From Bacillota bacterium (GTDB lineage: Bacteria; Bacillota; Limnochordia; Limnochordales; DUMU01), in assembly GCA_012839805.1 (NCBI GenBank), contig DUMU01000035.1, forward strand, positions 169,296-233,295: DNA of 64,000 bases, in the 5' to 3' direction. The position numbers were made by a program, and so were the translations under genes. The notes below the pieces were generated by a model. It was not told the DNA's origin. It made no database searches and saw only the letters and a program-made list of their open reading frames with translations. Below are positions 14,619 to 23,565 of the stretch, in pieces (the stretch's first letter is position 1; the number at the start of each line of letters is the position of its first letter).

Positions 14619-17600
14619 TCAGCTTGCGGTGCCCGTGCCAGTCGCCTGGCAGTGTGAACGCAGGTACAGGTCGAAGAGAAAGTCCTTGACCGCTTCACCG
14701 AATGCCTGATCGTCGATGATACGCCTGTAGAGCTCGAAGTTGGAGTCTACGATTTCTTGAATTGCTTGTTCGAGCTTCTGATCAAACGTCAGGCGGACAT
14801 TCTCGCGGGTGTTGACCCGAGCGCTGGCGTCAAGAGCAGGGTCGGCATCGAGTCTTGCCATTATCTGGCCGAGCGTAACGCGGTGCTCTGGTCCGAGATT
14901 GAGCCCGAAGCGTTCGTTCAGTTCCGCAATGATGCGCGAGAGCGGCTCGAGTTCTTCCGGCGCTAGTCCATACCGCCCCTTACTGCTTTGCGGATCGAGC
15001 AGGCCGGCTTTCCGATCCAGCGCGATCATCCCGCTACTTGTTTGTTGGATGCGGTAGGATTCCATGTCGATGTTTTGCTGAATTTCCCAGGGCAGCGTGT
15101 CGCGGTCGGCAGGGAGCAGCCGTCGCAGGTGACGTGCAAAGACGTACAGCTTTTCCAGCTCGACGTCCGCGAAGGTTAGAACCTGTGCGAGGAAGGCATA
15201 GAGGCGGAGGAAATCCGTGAGCTCGCCGCGGAAATCTTTCTGTTCATCTGCGGGCAACGCACGGAAACGTTCCAAGACGGGCGTAAGAGCCGCATACAGT
15301 TGGTCTTGGGTGGTTTTCTTGTCGAAGTACATTTTGGCAAAAGCGTCGACGTCCGCCTCGGTATACACCGAGAAGCTGCTCAAGCGAGCCTGAATCTCGT
15401 AGAGTAGGTTTGGATCCGTCTCCTCGGACAGCAGGGTCGTTTCATAATACGGCTCGAAGGACTCCTTGATCTCGTCGGCCTCGTTGGCAAAATCGAGCAC
15501 CATTGTGCCCCTCTTTTCAGGATGGGTGCGGTTCAGACGCGAAAGCGTCTGAACCGCGTTCACTCCGCCCAGCTTTTTGTCGACGTACATTGTGTGCAGG
15601 AGGGGCTGGTCAAAGCCGGTCTGGAACTTGTTGGCCACGATCAGGAAGCGGTACTCCGGGCGCTCGAAAGCCTTCGCGGTTTGGGCTTCCGGGAAGCCGT
15701 TCATGCCGGCTTCGGTGTAAGACTGGCCGCCGTCCTGAACTGTTCCCGAGAAGGCAACCAGCGCCTTGAATGGATATCCGCGCTCGGCGAGATATTTGTC
15801 TATGGCGAGCTTGTAGCGCACGGCGTGGAGACGCGACCGGGTGACGATCATCGCTTTCGCCTTACCGCCGATCTCGTCTTGCACTTGGGTGGCGAAGTGT
15901 TCGACCATGATGCGCACTTTCTCGTTGATCGCATGCGGGTGGAGCTCCACGAAAGACTTTAGGAGGTACTCGGCCTTTTTCTTATCATACCGGGGGTCGT
16001 CCTCGATCTTCTTGAGCAACCGCCAATAGGCCTTGTACGTGGTGTAGTTGGCGAGCACGTCCAGAATGAACCCTTCTTCGATGGCCTGACGCATGCTGTA
16101 CAGGTGGAACGGCTCGAACTTTCCGTCCGCGCGGCGGGTGCCGAAAAGCTCGAGCGTTTTGGGCTTGGGCGTGGCGGTGAAGGCGAACATGGAGAGGTTC
16201 GGTAGCCGCCCGCGCTTTTCGATCTCGGCGAGAATAATGCTTTCTAGCTCTTCCTCGGGCGTTGCCTCCCCGGCCTCTTCGCGCTCCGCCTCCTCGAGCG
16301 AACCCGAGGCCAGCACGGCCTTGAGGCTCTTGGTGCTCTCGCCCGATTGGGAGGAGTGGGCCTCGTCCACGATCACGGCGAAGTGCTTGCCAGGAAGCTC
16401 ACCGATCTGGTTCACGATCACGGGGAACTTCTGCAGCGTGGTGACGATGATCGTCTTCCCAGACTCCAGCGCCTCCTTGAGCTGGCGTGACGTGGTATCG
16501 ATGTTCTCCACCACCCCCAGCGTTTGTTCGAACTGGCGCATGGTGCGCTGCAGCTGTCGGTCGAGCACCCGCCGGTCGGTGACGACCACGATGGAGTCGA
16601 AAACCCGCCGGTCAGTAGCATCGTGCAAGGTTGCCAGCTGATGGGCCAGCCAGGCGATGGTGAAACTCTTGCCGCTCCCCGCCGAGTGCTGGATGAGGTA
16701 GCGTTGCCCCGGGCCATGCCGTCGGGCATGGGCGATGAGCTTACGGACACAGTCGAGTTGGTGGTAGCGCGGAAAGATCAGAAACCGCCGGCCGGTCTTG
16801 CGGCCCTTCTCGTCTTCCTCCTCCGCCTCGTGGATGAACTGGCGGATGAGGTCGAGCACGCTGTCTCGCGCCCAGGTCTCCTCCCACAAGTAGCTCGTAG
16901 CGTAGCCATGGCGTGTGGGCGGCACCGGCGGATTCCCCGCGCCGCCAAAGCGACCCTTGTTGAAAGGCAGGAACCGCGTTTTGACGCCCTGCAGGTGCGT
17001 GGTCACATAGACGAGATCGGGGTCCACGGCGAAGTGCGCCAAGCAGCGCCCGTAGGCGAAGAGCGGCTCGCGGGGGTCGCGGTCGGTCTTGTACTGCCGC
17101 ATCGCGTCCTCCACCGTCTGGCCGGTGAGCGGGTTCTTGAGTTCGGCGGTGAAGATCGGGATGCCGTTCAGAAACAGCACCAGATCGATGCTCTTCTCGT
17201 TCTTCATACTGTAGCGGAGCTGGCGCACCACGGAAAAGAGGTTTGCCTGATAGAGGCGCTGCGTCTCCTCGTTGAGCCCGCTGGCCGGGCGGAAGTAGGC
17301 GAGCTTGAACTTGCAGCCCGAATCCTTAATGCCGTTGCGCAGCACATCCAGCGCTCCGCGGCGCTCGATCTCGGAGGAAAGCCGCTTGAGGAACTGCTCC
17401 TTCACTGCCCCGCCGTGGTGCTGCTTGAGTTTAGCCCATTCCTTGGGCTGGGTGGCGAGGACGAAGTCCACCACGTCGCGCGGGATCAGGCAGAGCACAC
17501 GGTCGTATTCGTCGGGGCGGCGCTTGTGGTAGCCGCCCGGAGGCATCTCGCCGTAAGGTACCGGCGTCTCGTGCACCCCGCTGGTGTCGCCATCGCCGGC

Positions 17601-17678
17601 GTAGGAGTCAGGACCGTATTGGAGCAACGCCGCCTCGATGGCGTCCTCAAAACTGCGCTCAGAGATGTCCGGGCTCAC
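14619..17678 (-). CDS. hsdR: Type I restriction enzyme R subunit (HsdR)
   Basis: A 1019-residue translocase/endonuclease. The N-terminal nuclease core has the PD-(D/E)xK-like element ending FTAELKNPLTG near residue 190. The SF2 motor follows: HSAGSGKSFTIAWLA (Walker A, about residue 332), VIVDEAHSSQSGE (motif II) and AFTATPKPKTL (motif III), then the helicase C lobe with SRLNRTHPEKRGT. The C-terminal helical part should bind the methylase. With HsdM and HsdS it cuts unmodified DNA after ATP-driven translocation. It starts inside the stop of fic (4-nt overlap), so the two are translationally coupled. Full length for the family, no lesions seen. Confidence 0.95.
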   Translation of the reverse strand: MSPDISERSFEDAIEAALLQYGPDSYAGDGDTSGVHETPVPYGEMPPGGYHKRRPDEYDRVLCLIPRDVVDFVLATQPKEWAKLKQHHGGAVKEQFLKRLSSEIERRGALDVLRNGIKDSGCKFKLAYFRPASGLNEETQRLYQANLFSVVRQLRYSMKNEKSIDLVLFLNGIPIFTAELKNPLTGQTVEDAMRQYKTDRDPREPLFAYGRCLAHFAVDPDLVYVTTHLQGVKTRFLPFNKGRFGGAGNPPVPPTRHGYATSYLWEETWARDSVLDLIRQFIHEAEEEDEKGRKTGRRFLIFPRYHQLDCVRKLIAHARRHGPGQRYLIQHSAGSGKSFTIAWLAHQLATLHDATDRRVFDSIVVVTDRRVLDRQLQRTMRQFEQTLGVVENIDTTSRQLKEALESGKTIIVTTLQKFPVIVNQIGELPGKHFAVIVDEAHSSQSGESTKSLKAVLASGSLEEAEREEAGEATPEEELESIILAEIEKRGRLPNLSMFAFTATPKPKTLELFGTRRADGKFEPFHLYSMRQAIEEGFILDVLANYTTYKAYWRLLKKIEDDPRYDKKKAEYLLKSFVELHPHAINEKVRIMVEHFATQVQDEIGGKAKAMIVTRSRLHAVRYKLAIDKYLAERGYPFKALVAFSGTVQDGGQSYTEAGMNGFPEAQTAKAFERPEYRFLIVANKFQTGFDQPLLHTMYVDKKLGGVNAVQTLSRLNRTHPEKRGTMVLDFANEADEIKESFEPYYETTLLSEETDPNLLYEIQARLSSFSVYTEADVDAFAKMYFDKKTTQDQLYAALTPVLERFRALPADEQKDFRGELTDFLRLYAFLAQVLTFADVELEKLYVFARHLRRLLPADRDTLPWEIQQNIDMESYRIQQTSSGMIALDRKAGLLDPQSSKGRYGLAPEELEPLSRIIAELNERFGLNLGPEHRVTLGQIMARLDADPALDASARVNTRENVRLTFDQKLEQAIQEIVDSNFELYRRIIDDQAFGEAVKDFLFDLYLRSHCQATGTGTAS

Positions 17679-18838
17679 AGCGGCTCCGTCCCCTCGTTCA
17701 ACACGCGAAGGTATCGATCGTACGCAAAAACCCTGTTTCGCCTTTTTCCGGTCAGCTCGCGGGCCACGCCGAGCTTTAGCAGTACATTCATGCCCGTCGC
17801 CGCGGCCGGGAAGGAGAGCCCGGTGCGCCGGCAGATCTCCTTGAGCGAGATCACGGGTCGCTCCTGCAGCGCGGCGTGCACGCGCAACGCCGAACCGGCC
17901 GCGCGGCCGCTACCCTGAATGCGCACAGCGTCGGCGTTGAACAGTTCCACCAGGCGCTGCGCCGTCGCGACGGCACCTGCGGCGGTGGTTTGTACACCCT
18001 CCAGGAAGAAGTCGAGCCACGCCTCCCAGTCGCCCTCCGCGCGCACCTGGTCCAGCAATCGGTAGTACTCGGCGCGGTTTCGCTTGAAGAAAAGACTCAG
18101 GTACAAAAGTGGTTGGGTGAGTATGCCGGCATCGCACAGAATCAGCGTGATGAGCAGCCGGCCCATCCGCCCGTTGCCGTCAAGGAAAGGATGGATCGTC
18201 TCGAACTGGACATGCGCCAGGGCGGCCTTCACCAGGACCGGTAGCGCTATATCGTCCTCATGCAGAAACCGCTCGAGATGGCCCATGCACTCGGCCACGG
18301 CGTGTGGCGGCGGTGGCACGAAGTGGGCTTTCCCCGGCCGGGTGCCGCCGATCCAGTTCTGCGAGCGGCGGAACTCGCCGGGCAGCTTGTCGCTTCCCCG
18401 GCCGCGGGAGAGGAGCTTGGCATGGACCTCACGGATCAACCGGTTCGAAAGGGGAAAGCCTCCCTTCAGCCGTTCCAGCCCATGCTCCAGCGCCCCCACA
18501 TAGTTGGACACCTCTACTACATCGTCCATCGGCGCGCCCGGCGCCTCCTCGAGCTCGAACAGCAGGAGATCGGAGAGGGAGGACTGGGTGCCCTCGATCT
18601 GCGACGAAAGCACGGCTTCCTTACGTACATAGGCGTAAAGGAAGAGATGCGGGTCGGGCAACAGGGTGGCAATGCTGTCCAGGCGTCCCAAGGCCAGCAA
18701 GGCTCGTTCAAGCAGGATCTGGCGTGCGCCGTCCAGAACGAGCGGCGGCTCGGGGGGCAACGGATCCGGCACGAAGGCCCGCACCGTTTCGCCCCCGGCG
18801 CGGAAGATCTCGAAACGTCCTGTCAGGCCTCTCTTCAC
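17675..18838 (-). CDS. fic: Fic-family AMP-transferase with C-terminal winged helix
   Basis: A 387-residue Fic protein. The catalytic motif HPFLDGNGRMGR is at residues 216-227 and matches the active consensus. An inhibitory helix of the (S/T)xxxE(G/N) type is at residues 78-83 (SSQIEG), before the Fic core, which makes it a class II, self-inhibited Fic. Residues ~320-380 form a winged helix (SLKEICRRTGLSF ... GVARELTGKRRNRVFAYDRYL). Fic enzymes transfer AMP to Ser, Thr or Tyr of target proteins. This type (Fic_N/DUF-linked) is often found inside type I R-M loci, but its role there is not known. GTG start at 18838. An inverted-repeat operator lies just upstream. Confidence 0.9.
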   Translation of the reverse strand: MKRGLTGRFEIFRAGGETVRAFVPDPLPPEPPLVLDGARQILLERALLALGRLDSIATLLPDPHLFLYAYVRKEAVLSSQIEGTQSSLSDLLLFELEEAPGAPMDDVVEVSNYVGALEHGLERLKGGFPLSNRLIREVHAKLLSRGRGSDKLPGEFRRSQNWIGGTRPGKAHFVPPPPHAVAECMGHLERFLHEDDIALPVLVKAALAHVQFETIHPFLDGNGRMGRLLITLILCDAGILTQPLLYLSLFFKRNRAEYYRLLDQVRAEGDWEAWLDFFLEGVQTTAAGAVATAQRLVELFNADAVRIQGSGRAAGSALRVHAALQERPVISLKEICRRTGLSFPAAATGMNVLLKLGVARELTGKRRNRVFAYDRYLRVLNEGTEPL

Positions 18839-18864
18839 GGCGCATCCCCTGATTCAGCTTTGCT

Positions 18865-18912
18865 CAATAAGAGAATAGCTTATTTAGTGATACAGGCGCA
18901 ACACTTAATAAG
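18865..18912 (-). promoter_or_regulatory. AT-rich operator/promoter of fic-hsdR
   Basis: Within a GC-rich region this 48-bp AT-rich stretch holds three copies of one half-site. CTTATTTAGTG (18879-18889) and, inverted, CACTTAATAAG (18902-18912) match at 10 of 11 bases with a 12-nt gap; AATAAG (18866-18871) forms a second inverted pair with CTTATT (18879-18884). A weak minus-strand promoter (TTGCGC, 18 nt, TATTCT) overlaps it. The winged helix at the Fic C-terminus makes autoregulation a natural guess. Confidence 0.5.
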
Positions 18913-18932
18913 CCCGTGACCTGGCTCGGTTG

Positions 18933-20261
18933 TCATGACGCGGCCTCGTCCCGCACGTCGATCTTACCCGTCACCGCGGCGGAGATGAGCGCTGTGCGGT
19001 ACTCCTTGAGCCGCTCGACGCCCTCGCGAATCTTGGCGATCAGCGCGTCGATCTTCGCCGTCTCCCGGTCGAGGAACGCGGCGATAGTACGTTGTTCGTG
19101 GTCTGGCGGTATTGCGACCGGTAACTCCCGAACCTGCCCCTCATTTACCGATGGTACGGCTCCCGGATTCGCTAGCTCGCCGAGGTCAAGACCGCTCAAC
19201 CAGTAGAAAGCCCAGTTATGGTCACAAGATCCCGGTATGAATCCCATCATATTGTTGTCTATACAGGACGGCGTTGTAAGTATCCGACGCCTATTGAGCT
19301 TAAGCGCCGCACCAACCTTTGGGAACACGATAGCTCCAGCCGGAAAAATGAATGCGCGTAGGCGTCGCGCGGTCTGTCGCGAAACCGAGTTAGGCGCGGT
19401 TTCGATGTGCTTCTCGTCCGGAGACAGCACCATATCCCCGACCTTGAAGAAGGGCAGCTCTTCGTCCGGAATTCCCTGCTCTTCTTCTGGGAATCCAGCC
19501 CCAGCCTGAAGTGATCCCAGCCGCTTCAGTCGCGTCACCTCCCAGTGCGCAGGGATCTCCCCCAGCCACTCGACGCCGGAGTCCTTCATGGGGACCTCTG
19601 GGTCAAGCCCCTTAGTGACAGCTCGGGTGATGAGCGCGGTGCGCTTTTCCTGCAACAGCTCGATGAGGCGCTGCTTCTTCGCCACCAGCGCGTCGATCTT
19701 CGCCGTCTCCCGGTCGAGGAAGGCGACGATGGCGCGTTGTTCGTCCGTGGGGGGCAACGGTATGGCTGTTGCGGCGAGATGGTCAGGACTCACGCGCGGC
19801 ATCTTGGTGCCATAGGTCAGCGAGTCAATCCACCGGATGAACGTAGGATTTAGCAAACAATAGAAGAGATACTCTTGACTGCACTGCCCTGTCGGGTTCA
19901 TTACGACAAGCTCGCTAGTGCATACTCCGCTAAAATCGGGGCGCGCCACTTTGGCTAAATATGGACGCAACTTGCCAAAAAGCACATCGCCAGCCGTGAA
20001 GGAGACAACGACACTTTCGACGGTCTCGGGTTGAGCATCGAGCAGCAAACGTCCGGTCCAAGACTCAATGTGCTCGAGGCCCAGATAGGGGGCATCGCCT
20101 GTTTTCTCGGCCATTTTCCTGCGAATTGGTGCCGCATGCTTGAGCCGCTTTACCTCCCAGTGCGCCGGGATCTCCTCCAGCCACTCGACGCCGGAGTCCT
20201 TATAGGCCGGGTAGGGCTTGAAGCGGCGCAGGATTTGACGTTCCTCAGGGCCTTTGTTCAA
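18933..20261 (-). CDS. hsdS: Type I restriction specificity subunit (HsdS)
   Basis: A 442-residue HsdS with two target-recognition domains and two conserved helices. Each half starts with the same phrase (KDSGVEWLEEIPAHWEVKR and KDSGVEWLGEIPAHWEVTR) and ends in a shared helix (FLDRETAKIDAL ... RTALI). The two recognition domains between them differ, so a two-part asymmetric DNA target is expected. Start TTG at 20261 overlaps the abiEii stop (TTGA) and follows a GGGAGGGA SD; the open frame extends to 20378 but those residues lack family similarity. HsdS joins HsdM for methylation and HsdR for cutting. Confidence 0.92.
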   Translation of the reverse strand: MNKGPEERQILRRFKPYPAYKDSGVEWLEEIPAHWEVKRLKHAAPIRRKMAEKTGDAPYLGLEHIESWTGRLLLDAQPETVESVVVSFTAGDVLFGKLRPYLAKVARPDFSGVCTSELVVMNPTGQCSQEYLFYCLLNPTFIRWIDSLTYGTKMPRVSPDHLAATAIPLPPTDEQRAIVAFLDRETAKIDALVAKKQRLIELLQEKRTALITRAVTKGLDPEVPMKDSGVEWLGEIPAHWEVTRLKRLGSLQAGAGFPEEEQGIPDEELPFFKVGDMVLSPDEKHIETAPNSVSRQTARRLRAFIFPAGAIVFPKVGAALKLNRRRILTTPSCIDNNMMGFIPGSCDHNWAFYWLSGLDLGELANPGAVPSVNEGQVRELPVAIPPDHEQRTIAAFLDRETAKIDALIAKIREGVERLKEYRTALISAAVTGKIDVRDEAAS

Positions 20262-20659
20262 GGCGCAACTCCCTCCCGCCGGGGCGACGGCGCCCAGGGG
20301 GCGCCGGCCTGCCAGACGAAACGAAAATTCCCTGCTCGCGCGGCGGCACCGAAGACGGGTTCCACGTTTACGGAGCACACCTCCGCGAACATCGCGGCCA
20401 GGGTATCATCCGATAGATCGCCGAAGCCAAGGAGGTCCGCATCGCGCGTCGGGCGGATGGTCTCGCCCAGCCACATGAGAAGCAAGAGCGCCCCTTTGAG
20501 CACAAAGCGCTCGGCGTGTCGCGATCGGGACAGCCGGTAGACCAGGCGTTCGGTGGCGAAGCGGGTCAACACCAGATTCGGATCCACGCCCAAGGACGGC
20601 GCATGTCGGATCAGGCGCGTATGGATGGACTGCACCAGGCCACTGGTTGTTTCACTCAT
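20258..20659 (-). CDS. abiEii: AbiEii/AbiGii-type nucleotidyltransferase toxin, C-terminally truncated
   Basis: A 133-residue protein matching only the N-terminal third of AbiEii toxins, which are usually 220-300 residues. The GALLLLMWLGETIRPTRDADLL segment (shown here in parts: KGALLLLMW and RPTRDADLL) corresponds to motif I with the metal-binding D-x-D as DAD. The later catalytic motifs and the helical C-terminal domain are absent; the frame ends at the hsdS start. AbiEii toxins in type IV toxin-antitoxin systems pyrimidylate tRNA acceptor ends, so this short form is probably inactive. Its ATG at 20659 overlaps the AbiEi stop by 4 nt, and its stop overlaps the hsdS start. Confidence 0.75.
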   Translation of the reverse strand: MSETTSGLVQSIHTRLIRHAPSLGVDPNLVLTRFATERLVYRLSRSRHAERFVLKGALLLLMWLGETIRPTRDADLLGFGDLSDDTLAAMFAEVCSVNVEPVFGAAARAGNFRFVWQAGAPWAPSPRREGVAP

Positions 20660-21279
20660 GATACCAGCGCCTCCAGATAAGGGGTCATGACCCGTTGAAC
20701 GCGGCAAATGCGCGCATAGCGATCCAGCTCATCTATGGTGAAGCGGCGTTCGCGCCAGGCTTCACGCAGGGCTTCGAGCGCCACGTCAAGGCCGACCTTG
20801 TTCCGGTACTTGAAGAGGTCGGCCAGCGTTTTGGCGATGCCGTAGATTCTGACCGGTTGTCCTTCTACAAAATGCGTCTCTATCCCCGCCGTGAAGGCTT
20901 CGCCGCTGAAACGCACGACGTGTAGGGGAGGGTAGCGCAGGTTCGGCCAGCGGGCGCGGCGGTCGATGGCGACCCAAACCTCGGCGGGGAGCTGCGTGCC
21001 GATGCCGTGAAAAGTTAGCGCAGAGAGCAGGCAGATCACGCCAGATGGTATCGCGCGGGCCACGATGACGAGGCTGTGATGCTCGGTGAACGACTGGTTG
21101 GCCAGTCGGTATTGCCCGCGGGCGATGCGTTCCAGGGTACCCTCCCGCACGAGGCGGGTGAGAACCTGGCTGTGAATCCCCCTCTGGGCGGCCTCGCGCG
21201 CCGTAAGGAACCCGTGCTTGTGAACGAGTTGCAGTACCTCTTCGCGATGCGGGGATGCCATGTGTGATATTGTACTCAC
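20656..21279 (-). CDS. abiEi: AbiEi-family antitoxin/transcriptional regulator
   Basis: A 207-residue protein of the AbiEi type. The N-terminal winged helix (about residues 10-60, GFLTAREAAQRGIHSQVLTR then LVREGTLERIARGQYRL) is followed by the AbiEi C-terminal domain with LLSALTFHGIGTQLP, VWVAIDRRAR and YGIAKTLADLFKYRNKVG. In characterised AbiE systems this antitoxin represses its own promoter and counters AbiEii. Here it sits between hsdM (34 nt upstream) and the truncated toxin, so it may still regulate the R-M transcript although the toxin looks incomplete. Confidence 0.82.
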   Translation of the reverse strand: MSTISHMASPHREEVLQLVHKHGFLTAREAAQRGIHSQVLTRLVREGTLERIARGQYRLANQSFTEHHSLVIVARAIPSGVICLLSALTFHGIGTQLPAEVWVAIDRRARWPNLRYPPLHVVRFSGEAFTAGIETHFVEGQPVRIYGIAKTLADLFKYRNKVGLDVALEALREAWRERRFTIDELDRYARICRVQRVMTPYLEALVS

Positions 21280-21312
21280 TTGCGCTCAAATGTCAACGGT
21301 TCCACAACCGCA

Positions 21313-23463
21313 TCACGACGAGCTTTCCGTCAGTTCCGCCAGCATCCGCTCGATGTCTTGCACGATGGTGCGTATGTCGGCCTCGATCTCTTCCAGAGGC
21401 CGCGGTGGGGTGTAGCGGTAGAAGTAGCGGTTGAAGTTGATCTCGTAGCCCACAATGCCGACCTTGCCGTCCTTGGGGTCACGCTTACTGGTGTCGATCC
21501 ACGCGTCGGGCACATGGGGTTTGACCTCGCGCTCGAAGAACGCGCGCACGCTCGCCGGCACGCCCTGGGAATCCACGGGATCGTCGCCGTCAGGTAGGGG
21601 CACGTTCTCCGTGTCGCGCAGCTCAGGGTCGGGCTCAGGGTAGCCATCCTCATCGCGGCAGATCGCAGCGGTCCCATCGCGTTCGGAGAGTGCGGAAAGG
21701 ATGGCTTTCAACACGGGCGCGGGGAGCTTCAAGCCGGCCTGCTTCGCTTCGCTTTCCAGCATGCGCAAAAATCCCTCGCGGTCTTTATAAAGCGTCGGCG
21801 GAAGCCTTTGGAGAAACCGGCGGATGGCTTCCTGCTGCGCGCGACCCTCTGCAGTCTCCCTTTCCCCTGCGCTCCCCTTTTTCTTGGACTGGGCAAGGTT
21901 CTGGAACGCCCTTTCCTCTTCGAGCCGGGCGATGCGCTCGGGGCTTGCCTGGAAACTGAGCCGGAGCGCGCGCTCTACCGTGATTTTGCGGTAACCAAAG
22001 TAGGTGGCGGGGAAGATCCGGCTCACCACAACTTCCTCTTCTTTCCCGTCTTTCACGATGCGGCGAGTTTCGCCATCCCGGAAGTTGCGCAGAATGCGGA
22101 CGATGTCTTCTGCTTGCTCGGGCGAGATCTCGCGGCGCTTGTCGCCGAGGCTCTTGCGCATCGGCGTCCAGAACGATGAGGCATCAATGAGCTGCACCTT
22201 GCCACGGCGCTGGGGCGCTTTGCGGTTGGTGAGCACCCAGACGTAAGTGGCAATGCCGGTGTTGTAGAAAAGCTGCTCAGGGAGCGCAATCAGCGCCTCG
22301 AGCCAGTCGTTCTCCAGAATCCAGCGGCGGATCTCGCTCTCGCCGCTGCCGGCATCGCCGGTGAAGAGCGGCGAGCCGTTCATTATGATGGCGATCCGCG
22401 AGCCGCCTTCTTCGGGCTTCTTGGCGTGTGCCAGCATGTGCAGCAGGAAAAGGAGCTGCCCGTCACTGATGCGCGGCAGCCCCGGGCCAAAACGACCTGC
22501 CGCGCCCCGTTCGTGCTCGGCGCGCACGGCTTCCTCGTCACGATTCCAATCCTTGCCATAGGGTGGGTTGGCAATCAGGTAGTCAAAGGTGCGGCCCGCG
22601 TGGCGGTCGTTAGACAGCACGCTGCCGAAGGCGATGTTGTCTGCATCGCGACCGGTCGGGTCTTTTATAAACAGGTCGGATTTGCAGACGGCCCAGGTCT
22701 CGGGATTGACCTCCTGACCAAAAAGGTGGATTTCGGCATCGGGATTGATGGGCGGACGGATGATTTGGCCGTTTTTGCGCACGCCGATCGTGATGTGCTC
22801 CTTAGTGATCATCAGCATGCCGCCCGAGCCGCAACAGGGGTCGTAGACCGTGCAGACAATGCCCTTGCGGCGGATGCGTTCCTCATCACCGGCGAGCATC
22901 AGGTCCACCATGAGGTGCACCACGTCGCGAGGCGTGAAGTGCTCGCCCGGGTTTTCATTCAGCGCCTCATTGAAGCGACGGATCAGTTCCTCGAAGATCG
23001 TGCCCATCGTCGGGTTGTCTACCTTGTCCGGATGCAGGTCCACGTTCTTGAAGCGCTCGAGTACCTTGAAGAGGAGCCCCGCCTCGTCGAGTTTGCTGAT
23101 GGTGTTATCGAAGTCGAACCGCTCGAGCACCTCGCGCATGTTGGGGCTGAACCCCGCGATGTAGTTCCGGAGGTTGGCGGCGAGGTGCGGCGCATCGGCC
23201 AGGAGCTTCTCGAAATCGTAGCGCGAGGTGTTGTAGAAGGCGAAGCCGGAGGCCTGGCGCAATAGCGGATCGAGGTTCTCGAGCTTGCCCTTGAAGCGCG
23301 CCTGGGTCTCCAGCACCCTCTCCTTAGTCGGCGCCAACACGCAGTCCAGCCGCCGGAGTACCGTAAGTGGCAAAATCACGTCCTGATACTTGCCGCGTTT
23401 GAAGGTGTCGCGGATGAGGTCTGCAACACCCCAGATGAAGCTGACGATCTCGCTGTGGTTCAT
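21313..23463 (-). CDS. hsdM: Type I restriction-modification methyltransferase (HsdM)
   Basis: A 716-residue N6-adenine methyltransferase subunit. The N-terminal helical domain (MNHSEIVSFIWGVADLIRD) is that of HsdM. The SAM-binding motif DPCCGSGGML and the catalytic NPPYG motif place it in the gamma class. About 200 C-terminal residues carry a charged helix and a domain ending in VGYEINFNRYFYRY. With HsdS it methylates adenines in both strands of the target and protects host DNA. ATG 23463 is chosen because family similarity starts there and a GGGAG SD precedes it; the frame is open to 23538. First gene of the minus-strand island. Confidence 0.94.
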   Translation of the reverse strand: MNHSEIVSFIWGVADLIRDTFKRGKYQDVILPLTVLRRLDCVLAPTKERVLETQARFKGKLENLDPLLRQASGFAFYNTSRYDFEKLLADAPHLAANLRNYIAGFSPNMREVLERFDFDNTISKLDEAGLLFKVLERFKNVDLHPDKVDNPTMGTIFEELIRRFNEALNENPGEHFTPRDVVHLMVDLMLAGDEERIRRKGIVCTVYDPCCGSGGMLMITKEHITIGVRKNGQIIRPPINPDAEIHLFGQEVNPETWAVCKSDLFIKDPTGRDADNIAFGSVLSNDRHAGRTFDYLIANPPYGKDWNRDEEAVRAEHERGAAGRFGPGLPRISDGQLLFLLHMLAHAKKPEEGGSRIAIIMNGSPLFTGDAGSGESEIRRWILENDWLEALIALPEQLFYNTGIATYVWVLTNRKAPQRRGKVQLIDASSFWTPMRKSLGDKRREISPEQAEDIVRILRNFRDGETRRIVKDGKEEEVVVSRIFPATYFGYRKITVERALRLSFQASPERIARLEEERAFQNLAQSKKKGSAGERETAEGRAQQEAIRRFLQRLPPTLYKDREGFLRMLESEAKQAGLKLPAPVLKAILSALSERDGTAAICRDEDGYPEPDPELRDTENVPLPDGDDPVDSQGVPASVRAFFEREVKPHVPDAWIDTSKRDPKDGKVGIVGYEINFNRYFYRYTPPRPLEEIEADIRTIVQDIERMLAELTESSS

Positions 23464-23565
23464 CGCTGGCAACTCCCTGCAAATAAATGTCCTTGCCCCG
23501 GGATCCGAGCCAATGGATTTCATCCTTCTCCGGGGCATTCCTGTTGGTCCGAGCCGGCATGAAGC

